Shown here: in pieces, positions 34,141 to 44,320 of the stretch
How the letters are laid out: the number at the start of each line of letters is the position of its first letter
Position numbering within the stretch: the first letter of the stretch is position 1
DNA from: Puccinellia tenuiflora
Lineage: Eukaryota > Streptophyta > Magnoliopsida > Poales > Poaceae
DNA length: 64,000 bases
Direction of reading: 5' to 3'
NCBI GenBank assembly: GCA_012064385.1
Contig: QRDG01000419.1
Span: 248,001 to 312,000 of the forward strand
Program-made: the position numbers and the translations under genes
The notes under the pieces: generated by a model
Told to the model about the DNA's origin: nothing
What the model saw: only the letters and a program-made list of their open reading frames with translations
The model's database searches: none

Positions 34141-35397
34141 GCTTGTCCCCAAGTAAAGCAGATATAATGAAAACAGTGCTCAACTTCTGCATACACAGCA
34201 GTTCATACATATTGGATTCAAAGCAATTTCTGCATACATGGCTGCAATCTCTAGTTCAGAGTCAGGTTTCAATTAACAACTTTTATATATGTCTCGGTTC
34301 AGATACTTTTCGATTACCTAGATAAGACATTTGGCAGGGGAATCAAATGAAGTGATCCATGAAATAGCCATGAGTGTTAATTGAATGCAAAGTCAGTGCT
34401 TCACCTGCTACCGTTCCCGAGAACATAGTAGGCTAATGCAAAAGTTAAAGATGAGTTAGCATTATTGTTACTTGTCAGATTCTTTCAGTTAGTGCTTCAC
34501 AGGTTACAATCCCGAGATCATAACTGCTAATGCAAAAATTTGCTTTCAAATTACTATCAGGAACTTCAGGTTAGTGCTTCACAGGTTACAATCCCGAGAT
34601 CATAACTTCTAATGCAAAAACTTGTTTTTTCAAATTACTTGCTCAAGTTAGTTTCACTGTTAGTGCTTCACATACCACCATCCCGAGATACTGGTAGCTG
34701 TGCCAAAATGCAGAAATGCAGTTAAAACATGGCTCTTCGAGGATCAACTTATTCAGTTTCAGAGCCACTTGCATTATAAAGGTATTCCAACAGATCTGAG
34801 CAGAGACATATATGAACTCTGTTTTCATACATGACTCGAACACAAGAGTTTGAAAGCATTATAGATAGAAACACTGCAAGATTCTCAATAGCATGAAAGG
34901 TTGTTTAGTCAAGATTAAGCACTCCAAGAAACTTTTACTCGACAAGCAACTTCCAAAATGTAGCCAAGAATAGATAGAAACTTTCGTAATCAAGGCATAG
35001 CAATGATATTTGTGGTGTAACAAGGTTTGTGAATTGGAATGTGTTCACCTGGTTTAAGGGTCAAATCCTCGAGAAGTCTTCCTCTTGAAGCATAAAGGCC
35101 TCGAGAGGCATCTCCTTGCGAAGCATCAAGCCCTCGAGAAGCTTTCTCTTGAAGCAGAATCCCTCGAGAGGCCTTTTTCCTCGCGAAGCGACTTTCTACT
35201 CTTTGCTTGCACGGATCTCTGCCAACCCACTTCACTCTCTTTTATTCAACAATCTGAAAAACAAAACAACAAACAAAAAGGAAAAGGAACACACAAAACA
35301 AAAATAACTCTTGAAGGGCAATAATATATAAAAAGGATATCAGGCTGCCTCCCGATGAGCGCTTGTTTAAGGTCACGAGCCTGACCGTAGCTTCTTC
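34141..35397 (-). other. A 3' untranslated region
   Basis: About 1.25 kb without a convincing frame. It holds a degenerate tandem repeat (34387-34700) and a CTCGAGAAGC/CTCGCGAAGC cluster (35065-35190). I do not see an env-like ORF. Confidence 0.65.
34387..34700. repeat. Degenerate tandem repeat in A 3' region
   Basis: TTAGTGCTTCACAGGTTACA followed by ATCCCGAGATCATAAC recurs in about four diverged units near 34390, 34491, 34573 and 34660. Confidence 0.7.
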
Positions 35398-37162
35398 TCA
35401 TTGCTTCACAGCTTCAGAGGATGCATTGGGTACATCCTCTGACTCGTCATTCTCGCTTTCTTCAGGATCTTCAGTGTCAATCTTCTCTCCTGCTAGGTAA
35501 TGCTTCAGTCTCTGACCATTTACCTTGAAAGTACCTGCTGATGGGGTCTGGACTTCGAAAGCACCATTTCCCAGGTCCTTCTTCACTATGCAGGGACCAA
35601 ACCATCTTGACTTGAATTTTCTAGCAAACAAATGCAACTTGGAGTCATACACCAACACTTGCTGTCCAATGTTGAACTCCTTCCTGAGGATATGTTTGTC
35701 ATGCCATTTTTTGGTCTTCTCCTTGTAAATCTTGGAACTCTCATATGCATCATGCCTCAGCTCTTCAAGCTCACACATCTGCAGTTTCCTTGCAATTCCA
35801 GCTTTCTTCATGTCGAGGTTTAGTTTCCTGATAGCCCATTAAGCTCTGTGCTCTAACTCGATAGGCAAATGGCATGCTTTACCATACACAAGCCTGAAGG
35901 GTGACATTCCAATAGGTGTCTTGTATCCAGTTCTGTATGCCCACAAGGTATCAGGCAATTTCAGGGACCAATCTGCTCTGGACTTAGACACAACCTTCTC
36001 GAGTATCTACTTAATTTCTCCATTGGATAACTCAACTTGTCCATTGGCTTGAGGGTGGTAGGGTGTAGTAACTCTGTGATTCTTCACACCATACTTGCTC
36101 AACAGCTTCTCTAGTTGTTCATTGTTAAAGTGGGCTCCTCCATCACTGATCACAACTCTGGGCACTCCAAATCTGGGGAAAATTATAGTTTTGAGCAGCT
36201 TGCAGACTGACTTGGAATCTGCACTGACAGTTGGTACAGCTTCAACCCATTTAGACACATAGTCCACTGCCACAAGGATATACTTATAGCCTCGAGATGA
36301 AGGCAAAGGTCCAACAAAATCAACTCCCCATACATCAAACAGTTCAACTTCAAGGATGCCTTGCTGAGGCATTTCATTCCTTCTCGAGATTTTCCCAGTT
36401 CTCTGACAGGGATCACACTGCTTGACAAAATCATGAACATCTTTGAACAGGCTGGGCCAAAAAAATCCAGCTAGAAGGATCTTTGCTTGAGTTTTCCTTA
36501 CTCCAGCATGACCTCCATACATGCAAGAATGGCATTGGAACATCACATCATGAGTTTCTTCAGAGGGCACACATCTTCTCACTATACCATCTGCACAATG
36601 CTTGTAGAGGAATGGTTCATCCCAGTAATAGCTCTTGGCTTCATGCATGAATTTCTTTTTCTGCTGGTAGGACAAATCAACTGGCATAATTTTGCACTCT
36701 AGGTAGTTCACAATGTCAGCATACCATGGAGTCTTGGCTTCTCGCGAGATGTCGACCCTCGCGAGGCATCCCTCATGAAACATTTCCTCGAGAAGCACAT
36801 CTCGCGAAGCATCTCCTCGCGAAGCTTGAAGAGTCGGATCGTCATGAGGCCTCCCTCGCGAGGCATTTACTCCCATCAGTTGCTCTCCAGGGATGCTGTC
36901 TTCTATTTTTCTAGTTTCAGAGCAACTTATTCTTGACAGATGATCGGCTACCACATTCTCAGAACCTTTCTTATCCTTGATCTCAATATCAAACTCTTGA
37001 AGAAGGAGAATCCATCTGATTAGCCTTGGCTTGGCATCCTTCTTGCTGACAAGATATCTTATTGCTGCATGGTCTGTAAAGACAGTACATTTGTGCCCAA
37101 CTAGATAGGGTCTGAACTTGTCAAATGCAAATACCACTGCAAGCAATTCTTTTTCAGTAGTG
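35398..37162 (-). pseudogene. A RNase H (rest) and integrase, two stops
   Basis: Continues the polyprotein after element B: LLAVVFAFDKFRPYLVGHK and FTDHAAIRYLVSKKDAKPRL complete RNase H. A spacer rich in ASRG/SRE repeats follows. Integrase has the zinc region (YGGHAGV to CDPCQ), VDFVGPLP, VISDGGAHF and NGQVELSNGEI, so D, D and E are all present. TAG at 36007 and TAA at 35839 interrupt it. The C-terminal part (RKEFNIGQQVLVYDSKL, FKSRWFGPCIV, VNGQRLKHYL) runs to the stop at 35398. The acidic tail ends SSEAVKQ. Confidence 0.85.
36738..36870. repeat. CTCGCGAGGC cluster within A pol
   Basis: At least seven TCGCGA or CTCGAGAAGC words lie between RNase H and integrase. In frame they read as ASRGD/ASRD/SREA-type peptides. 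Confidence 0.75.
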
Positions 37163-37167
37163 GAGTA

Positions 37168-38798
37168 TGTTGCGCTTTAAACGGGGCCCCACACTCGCAA
37201 ATCGAGAGTCGCCAAGGTGTTTGATCAACCACACCTAAGATCCGGGTACCTTGATGCCGAGGGTGATACACCGCAGCTCGCGTCGAAGGAGATCCGTCCG
37301 GAAGCGCGGTACGCAGGACATCCGGCGGACGCTTTTTAGACCAGACGCCCCGCTTGCCCGGGAGGGACCCCGTCAGGGCTCGCGGCGACGATTGGTTGCT
37401 CTAGGTCGGCCTGACCGCCCCTAGAGCCTCGTGGCTTCGCAGATCGCCGGCATAGCTAGCTAACTACGGAGGAACGAGAAGCATAGGTACAGGGGCAAAG
37501 GTAGATGAAAAGATAGATTGATTGATATGTCGATTGGGTGTTGTTCTTTTCAATCGGCCGTGCACCTTTATATAGGTGGCCTGGTCTTTGGCGTACAAGC
37601 AAAGGACTCATCTAGTCTTTCCTTACAAGAAAAGTACATTAATCCACGTCCTAAACCCTAGTCCTAGTCCAAGTCGAACTCCTGTCCAGATTCGCAGCTC
37701 CTCCTGTCCTGCTTCTTGCCGTGGACGCCAAAGTCACATATTAACTCGGATGGATATGGCACAAAGACCAAACTTGTACGTCTCGACGAGGCGAACAACT
37801 CTCGCGATGATCACTTTTCCATCCGAAGCCATCTTGATAGCTATCCAGGTCCATCTTGATCTGCTAGTCGAAATCTGGCAGGTGACAGGTTAAGTCGGCC
37901 GTTCTCTGTCATGGCTCTGCAGGCTGCACCTTAACCCGGATCGCGATGACTCCAAAAGCATAGTTGTAGATCTAGACGACGCGCACAACTTCCGTGTTAA
38001 GCACTCCTCCATATGAGGTATCCTTCATGGCGCCATAGTACGAGTTAAGGTCCTTCTCGGCATGTCGCCTTTCCTCGGTGGTGTTTTGCCGGGTTGCCAA
38101 GCTTTTCCGGGTCCTTGAGCTATCTAAATCGGCTACAAGCCTGATTATAGCACGACCCGGCTCCATGACGGAACACCTTCTCTTCAAGATATGATGACAT
38201 GCCGGCTTGTTCCTCTGGGATGATAATGGCGTCTTTGTGGCAATATGCAGGTTGTGAACTCGGCACCGCCGACTCAATGACAAGCCGGCATGTGACCCGC
38301 CTAGGACACGATGCAGCCCTCAGGACAAACCCGACTCCTTCGATAATGCCAGCTCCTGGACGATGTCGACTCCTGGGAAAATGCTGGCCGACTCCTTGGA
38401 CAAAGCCAGCTTATGGACGACGGCCGACTCCTGGGATAACCCGCCCCTGGGAGACTGCCGGTATAACGGCCGACTCCATGGAAAATGCCGGCTTTGGGTG
38501 ATGACGGCTTCTCGGATGATGGTCGGCCTCTAGATGGTGGCCGACTCCTGGGCAATGACTAACTCCTGGGAGAATGCCAACTTCTTGATAATGGCCGGTT
38601 CCTTGAACAACGTTGGCTCAGTGCCAGCTCCTGGATGACCAAACGCCGGGTCCTAGGACATGGTGGCCTGCTGCGTAGTGGCTTGCCGATATAGCTCCTT
38701 CTCCTTTGTCCGTGTCCTAGGATCCTCCTGAGTGCGTCTCGCCTAAACCAAGGACATCCAGGGCCATGCCGGCCAAGTGCCAAAAATGGGTGCGAACA
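37168..38798 (-). repeat. B 3' LTR
   Basis: 1631 bp. Its centre is rich in degenerate GCCGACTCCTGG/AATGCCGGC phrases (38330-38640). Confidence 0.92.
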
Positions 38799-38815
38799 CA
38801 TGCCCCCCTGTTTTC
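38799..38815 (-). promoter_or_regulatory. Polypurine tract of B
   Basis: AAAACAGGGGGGCATG on the minus strand adjoins the LTR. Confidence 0.75.
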
Positions 38816-39245
38816 TGGTAGAGCTTGCGTGCCAGAAAATAATTTGCCTAGGGTCTTGGTATTAGCACGATGTCAACACTCCATCAGCCTTGTATGCTAA
38901 GGACGATAATCCTTTTATCGGCCATATGCTTAGACTAGCTGCCACCTGGGTAGAGCCACTTCAGAATTTCGTCGTTGATAGCACAAGCTCCATCATGTAT
39001 GCATCCCGTGGTGTAGCTTGCCTAATTGTCTAATTAGGACCCTGCAGATAAGAAAAATTAATTCCTTCTAGCTGGTTACCCAGCTTGCACTAAATCCTTG
39101 TTAGTAGCCGACTCAATAATTAAGCCGGCCTTGCTGGTATTGGCGAAATTAAGCATCGGCTTCGAGGATGAAACCATAAGCCAGATGTTGAATTTGCCAA
39201 CACAATGTATTCCTGGGGCGATATGGAAATATCGGCCATGCGTCC
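38816..39245 (-). other. B 3' untranslated region
   Basis: About 430 bp between the ORF stop and the polypurine tract. Several GCCGACTC/GCCGGC words; no gene. Confidence 0.6.
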
Positions 39246-42200
39246 TCATCTCAAAGGACTAGGGAAATCCGTCCACCAAAGCATGAATAACCGAAACAAC
39301 TCAGATATTTCGGCTGGGGATAAATGTCTGGATGCTGGCTTTGATGGTATGGTTGAAGAACATGGATGACGTGCCGTCTGAGGTCTCCTTTGATGAGATG
39401 AAAGTTGCCGATTTCGTCTGCCGGCTCCATGTTTGCCCTTCTCCACTCCTGCCGGCTTCTCAACGGGAGTCGGCACGCCAATTCCTGCTTGCGGACTTTG
39501 CTTGGGAACCCACGCCATGTTCCTCTTCTTCAGCTCGTCGGCCCTAAGCCGCTCCAGCTGTCCTTTTTGCCAATGTGATAAGCCGATTAAGCATTTCGGC
39601 TGTGACTTTGATTTATGCATTGGCAGCATCTCCTTGGGCCTGGGCACCCCCTGCTTGGCTTGTCCAGACTCGACAATTGGGTCCTTGGAATCAACTCGCC
39701 TCACTTCCTTTCCCTTAATAGCCAACGTCAACTCGGCTGGCTTTTTGATACTTGGAGTCGAATCTGAATCAACGCACTTGTGGCCATCCTTCTTCACTCG
39801 GTAGACTTGCTTCACCACTTCCTTCTTCCTCCACGAGCTCCGGGCCGACTCGTCATTGAGTCGGTCTTTATCATGTGTTTGTCGACTTGTCCCTCTTGGA
39901 GCTGCGTAAAGTTGGTGAGGTGATTTAATACAAGATGGATGGTGTGCCTGTGAGTCATACCTATCCCTTGATGGATATGAATAGAAGCCAGTTTGGGAAG
40001 GTATGGACGACTTCGGCATTGGCGGCCCGAAAGGAGTATGTGGAGTCGGCACGTCGAGCTTCTTTCGCCAATCTCGATCTTCCGACTTGCGCCCTGGGGG
40101 TGACCTCGATACCTTTGCGTCAGCTGGCCGATGAGCACTTTTCGCCTCGCTTATCTTTTGATATTTATCCAATAATTGAGCGAAGGTGACTTTAGATTTC
40201 CTCCTCTTGTGCCCATTGCTGCCTTTGTCCTCTTTGGCTTTGCTGGCATCGGTCTCTAGATTTTGTGGTTGCCCCCCAGTGTTAGGTGTCTTCGCTGCGG
40301 CTTTGATGGAACGTCCGCCTTCAAGATTGCCGACTCGATTGCCGACTTGAATAACTTCTTTGATTGACGACTCGATCTCATCAGCTTCATCGTGTACCTG
40401 TCCGTCTTCAGACGAGTCGGCTTGAAGTAGCCGATTCAACTCTTGATTGCCGTCAAGTCCAGTTTGTGTTAACTGGTCATTAGCTTGTGCCGCACCAAAT
40501 TCCAATCGTCCTTGAATGGCCGATTGTACTTTTTGATGATGCACATTGCAGTTTTGAATATTCTGCTCGCACAAATCCTGGATTCGTCCTTCTCCTGACG
40601 ACTCGGTATAGTGATCATCTACGATAATTGGATTAGCTGGTGATGTACCGACAATGTGACCATCTACACCCGGACTGAAGGCACACTGTTTGTCTTGTAG
40701 CCGATAATCTGACACCGGCTCTGGATTTGAACAACCGAGCGGTGCCGGCTCAATGTCACCCGACTCGGCTTTGCATCGTATCTTGTCCTCCTTTTTCGAT
40801 ATTCTCGAATCGGCTATTTGGAGGAGCTGGAAACCCGGCTTTATGTTTCTGCGATCAAAATAATTACAGAATATATGTCTCATCTGAGACCAAATGTTAG
40901 CCAGGCATATAACAAGCAAAGTTGTCCATATGAATATAAAATTTAGCCGGCATGACGGGAACAACTTCGGTTGCGACAAATTGTCACTATTAGCCTCCAT
41001 GTCTGGCATGATATATGAACCGGCGTAATTAGTGATGAGATTATTCCTAACAAACAAATTACTCATCTCGATCGGTCTTTTAAAATTAACTAGAATCAAA
41101 CTAGTAGATGTATCGATAATATAATTCTGACCTGATCGAAAAATAAGTAAACTGTCCGTTAGGCGTACCTCTTCGAAGATGCTAGGAGAACTCGGTAGTG
41201 GCACCAAAGGAACAATGCTTTGCCCCGTCTCTGGATAGCTCTCCAACGCTTCGACTTCCTCTTCTGGATCCTGTGCCGTGTCTCCTGTATGCTCTTCATT
41301 AACCGAACATTGTCCGGCTTCATCATCTTTGACACGGAACTCGCAGGGTAGCAGGTATGGTTCCTTACATCCAGAAGAGTCGAACACGACCGAGTCACAT
41401 TGCTCATCGTGCTCCGGTTCAACGAATTCTCCCTGTGTCGGCTTGATAGACCCGACATGTCCATCCGACTCGGCTTTACCCGAACTGCTGGATTCGGCTT
41501 CCGCTAAGTCGGCTGTGTCTGTCGGGTTGATATCGCGCCATTGATTGGACTCGGCATGTGTACGATCAAACCCGACTTCTGCCGACTCGATCGTGCTAGC
41601 CGAATCAACCTTCTCCTGGTCGGCTAGCAGAGATTCGTCTTCTTGCTTTGGTGACACAGATGATTTGACATGATGGTTGCATGGGGAATCGGACCTGGCA
41701 ATATCTTCTTCGAGCTTTGCATAAAACGCCTGCAAGTCTTCCTCGTCACGCTTTTTCTTGAGTGCTTCAAAGTCCTCTCTGCGTCTCCTTTTGAAGACTT
41801 CAAAGCCTTGACGCTGTTCGTCGGATAATTGTTCCCAAGTTGGCGTAGTGAAGTCACCGGTGCTAGCTGCAGCATCTTCAGATTTCATGGACTCGACGAA
41901 GGACTCGCCATTAGCCGACTTCTTTGAGCCGGCATTGACCAAGCAGGTCGAGTCAATCTCCTTTTGTTGTTTGCCCTGCAACGTTTCACCTCCTGTGGTG
42001 CGTGAAGTATCATCATAGGATTGCCCCCCGAGTCCATTGAAATATTTCGGCTGTGGTGCGCCGAAATTTTGCAGTGGTGAGTGGGAGGTATTATTGGCTG
42101 TAATAATCTGAGTCGACACCTGTACTCCTGTAGAATTTCTATATAACAGGTCATAAGCAATGAGTTTAGCCGATTCACAGAAATCATATAGCGCCGAGTC

Positions 42201-42590
42201 ATCAATATAACTCGGCTGAGAGTAACTCGGCTGAGAGTAACCGCCCACATAGCTCGTAGAACCATAGCCGATTCCCTCATCCATCGGCCTGTTTAAGGAT
42301 GATCCCGCATACTGCGAGTTGGCAGCCGATGAATAAAACTGTGAGACATCTTCTAGCCTATGAAGTGTCTCAGGTTGATCAATCGAGTACTCAATGTTAT
42401 TCATCGGCCTATAGTCTGGGGCAGCCGATGCACGAGAACTCGGATCTGTTTGTCGTGTGTAGAATCGGTGATCCTCTATCGGCCTCTGCTCATAGCTATA
42501 TGGAAGATAACTAGAACCAGTCGATATAGGATGTCCATCCACACCGACATAAGGGAAATTTGCATCTACATAATTTGATTGATGATACAT
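39246..42590 (-). CDS. B: 1114-residue protein of unknown function, no pol domains
   Basis: The first ATG of the open frame is at 42590 (MYHQSNYVDANFPY); the frame is open back to the primer site without another ATG. It ends at TGA (39246). The N-terminal third is Tyr/Ser/Gln-rich and low complexity (GGYSQPSYSQPSY). A basic charged helix follows (EVFKRRRREDFEALKKKRDEE), then a long acidic region. Near the middle, an AT-rich stretch encodes LNFIFIWTTLLVICLANIW, which resembles a membrane helix or could be intron. The C-terminal part is basic, with KVTFAQLLDKYQKISEAK and LSHWQKGQLERLRADELKKR. I recall similar phrases from the linker after gag in some plant Gypsy elements, which is weak evidence. 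No protease DTG/DSG, no YVDD and no zinc knuckle. An intact 3.3-kb frame in a young element suggests selection until recently. Confidence 0.75.
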   Translation of the reverse strand: MYHQSNYVDANFPYVGVDGHPISTGSSYLPYSYEQRPIEDHRFYTRQTDPSSRASAAPDYRPMNNIEYSIDQPETLHRLEDVSQFYSSAANSQYAGSSLNRPMDEGIGYGSTSYVGGYSQPSYSQPSYIDDSALYDFCESAKLIAYDLLYRNSTGVQVSTQIITANNTSHSPLQNFGAPQPKYFNGLGGQSYDDTSRTTGGETLQGKQQKEIDSTCLVNAGSKKSANGESFVESMKSEDAAASTGDFTTPTWEQLSDEQRQGFEVFKRRRREDFEALKKKRDEEDLQAFYAKLEEDIARSDSPCNHHVKSSVSPKQEDESLLADQEKVDSASTIESAEVGFDRTHAESNQWRDINPTDTADLAEAESSSSGKAESDGHVGSIKPTQGEFVEPEHDEQCDSVVFDSSGCKEPYLLPCEFRVKDDEAGQCSVNEEHTGDTAQDPEEEVEALESYPETGQSIVPLVPLPSSPSIFEEVRLTDSLLIFRSGQNYIIDTSTSLILVNFKRPIEMSNLFVRNNLITNYAGSYIMPDMEANSDNLSQPKLFPSCRLNFIFIWTTLLVICLANIWSQMRHIFCNYFDRRNIKPGFQLLQIADSRISKKEDKIRCKAESGDIEPAPLGCSNPEPVSDYRLQDKQCAFSPGVDGHIVGTSPANPIIVDDHYTESSGEGRIQDLCEQNIQNCNVHHQKVQSAIQGRLEFGAAQANDQLTQTGLDGNQELNRLLQADSSEDGQVHDEADEIESSIKEVIQVGNRVGNLEGGRSIKAAAKTPNTGGQPQNLETDASKAKEDKGSNGHKRRKSKVTFAQLLDKYQKISEAKSAHRPADAKVSRSPPGRKSEDRDWRKKLDVPTPHTPFGPPMPKSSIPSQTGFYSYPSRDRYDSQAHHPSCIKSPHQLYAAPRGTSRQTHDKDRLNDESARSSWRKKEVVKQVYRVKKDGHKCVDSDSTPSIKKPAELTLAIKGKEVRRVDSKDPIVESGQAKQGVPRPKEMLPMHKSKSQPKCLIGLSHWQKGQLERLRADELKKRNMAWVPKQSPQAGIGVPTPVEKPAGVEKGKHGAGRRNRQLSSHQRRPQTARHPCSSTIPSKPASRHLSPAEISELFRLFMLWWTDFPSPLR

Positions 42591-42664
42591 GTTACCTCTG
42601 TAGATTGCTGCCTCTTGATGCGCTCCTGATTGCAAGAACGGGCTGTAGATCGTTTGACGCTTCG

Positions 42665-42682
42665 TCCCCAGCGGAGTCGCCA
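42665..42682 (-). promoter_or_regulatory. B primer-binding site
   Basis: TGGCGACTCCGCTGGGGA on the minus strand, seven bases from the 5' LTR. tRNA species not assigned. Confidence 0.75.
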
Positions 42683-42689
42683 AAAAGTG

Positions 42690-44320
42690 TGTTGCGCTTT
42701 AAACGGGGCCCCACACTCGCAAATCGAGAGTCGCCAAGGTGTTTGATCAACCACACCTAAGATCCGGGTACCTTGACGCCGAGGGTGATACACCGCAGCT
42801 CGCGTCGAAGGAGATCCGTCCGGAAGCGCGGTACGCAGGACATCCGGCGGACGCTTTTTAGACCAGACGCCCCGCTTGCCCGGGAGGGACCCCGTCAGGG
42901 CTCGCGGCGACGATTGGTTGCTCTAGGTCGGCCTGACCGCCCCTAGAGCCTCGTGGCTTCGCAGATCGCCGGCATAGCTAGCTAACTACGGAGGAACGAG
43001 AAGCATAGGTACAGGGGCAAAGGTAGATGAAAAGATAGATTGATTGATATGTCGATTGGGTGTTGTTCTTTTCAATCGGCCGTGCACCTTTATATAGGTG
43101 GCCTGGTCTTTGGCGTACAAGCAAAGGACTCATCTAGTCTTTCCTTACAAGAAAAGTACATTAATCCACGTCCTAAACCCTAGTCCTAGTCCAAGTCGAA
43201 CTCCTGTTCAGATTCGCAGCTCCTCCTGTCCTGCTTCTTGCCGTGGACGCCAAAGTCACATATTAACTCGGATGGATATGGCACAAAGACCAAACTTGTA
43301 CGTCTCGACGAGGCGAACAACTCTCGCGATGATCACTTTTCCATCCGAAGCCGTTTTGACAGCTATCCGGGTCCATCTTGATTTGCTGGTCGAAATCTGG
43401 CAGGTGACAGGTTAAGTCGGCCGTTCTCTGTCATGGCTCTGCAGGCTGCACCTTAACCCGGATTGCGATGACTCCAAAAGCATAGTTGTAGATCTAGACG
43501 ACGCGCACAACTTCCGTGTTAAGCACTCCTCCATATGAGGTATCCTTCATGGCGCCATAGTACGAGTTAAGGTCCTTCTCGGCATGTCGCCTTTCCTCGG
43601 TGGTGTTTTGCCGGGTTGCCAAGCTTTCCCGGGTCCTTGAGCTATCTAAATCGGCTACAAGCCTGATTATAGCACGACCCGGCTCCATGACGGAACACCT
43701 TCTCTTCAAGATATGATGACATGCCGGCTTGTTCCTCTGGGATGATAATGGCGCCTTTGTGGCAATATGCAGGTTGTGAACTCGGCACCGCCGACTCAAT
43801 GACAAGCCGGCATGTGACCCGCCTAGGACACGATGCAGCCCTCAGGACAAACCCGACTCCTTCGATAATGCCAGCTCCTGGACGATGTCGACTCCTGGGA
43901 AAATGCTGGCCGACTCCTTGGACAAAGCCAGCTTATGGACGACGGCCGACCCCTGGGATAACCCGCCCCTGGGAGACTGCCGGTATAACGGCCGACTCCA
44001 TGGAAAATGCCGGCTTTGGGTGATGACGGCTTCTCGGATGATGGTCGGCCTCTAGATGGTGGCCGACTCCTGGGCAATGACTAACTCCTGGGAGAATGCC
44101 AACTTCTTGATAATGGCCGGTTCCTTGAACAACGTTGGCTCAGTGCCAGCTCCTGGATGACCAAACGCCGGGTCCTAGGACATGGTGGCCTGCTGCCTAG
44201 TGGCTTGCCGATATAGCTCCTTCTCCTTTGTCCGTGTCCTGGGATCCTCCTGAGTGCGTCTTGCCTAAACCAAGGACATCCAGGGCCATGCCGGCCAAGT
44301 GCCAAAAATGGGTGCGAACA
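42690..44320 (-). repeat. B 5' LTR
   Basis: 1631 bp, adjoining the primer site. It differs from the left LTR mainly by transitions; six fall within about 45 bp (43347-43392 against 37827-37871). Confidence 0.92.
43087..43097 (-). promoter_or_regulatory. Putative TATA box in B 5' LTR
   Basis: CTATATAAAGG on the minus strand; the same sequence is in the left LTR near 37565. Confidence 0.65.

Larger units (their letters stand above)
37168..44320 (-). mobile_element. B: non-autonomous LTR retrotransposon with a single long ORF
   Basis: Two LTRs of exactly 1631 bp, TG...CA ends, and the target duplication GAGTA (37163-37167, 44321-44325) inside A's RNase H. The internal part (38799-42689) has a primer site, a 3.3-kb ORF and a polypurine tract, but no protease, RT, RNase H or integrase. 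About 15 LTR differences by eye (about 0.9 percent). It would need enzymes from another element, probably Gypsy, given the gag-like traits of the ORF's C-terminus. A named family is not assigned. Confidence 0.9.

Noticed and set aside
39246..42683. A host gene encoding the 1.1-kb-residue protein
   Set aside because: It lies precisely between paired LTRs, primer site and polypurine tract, so it belongs to a retrotransposon. The extra codons upstream of 42590 lack an ATG and overlap the primer site.
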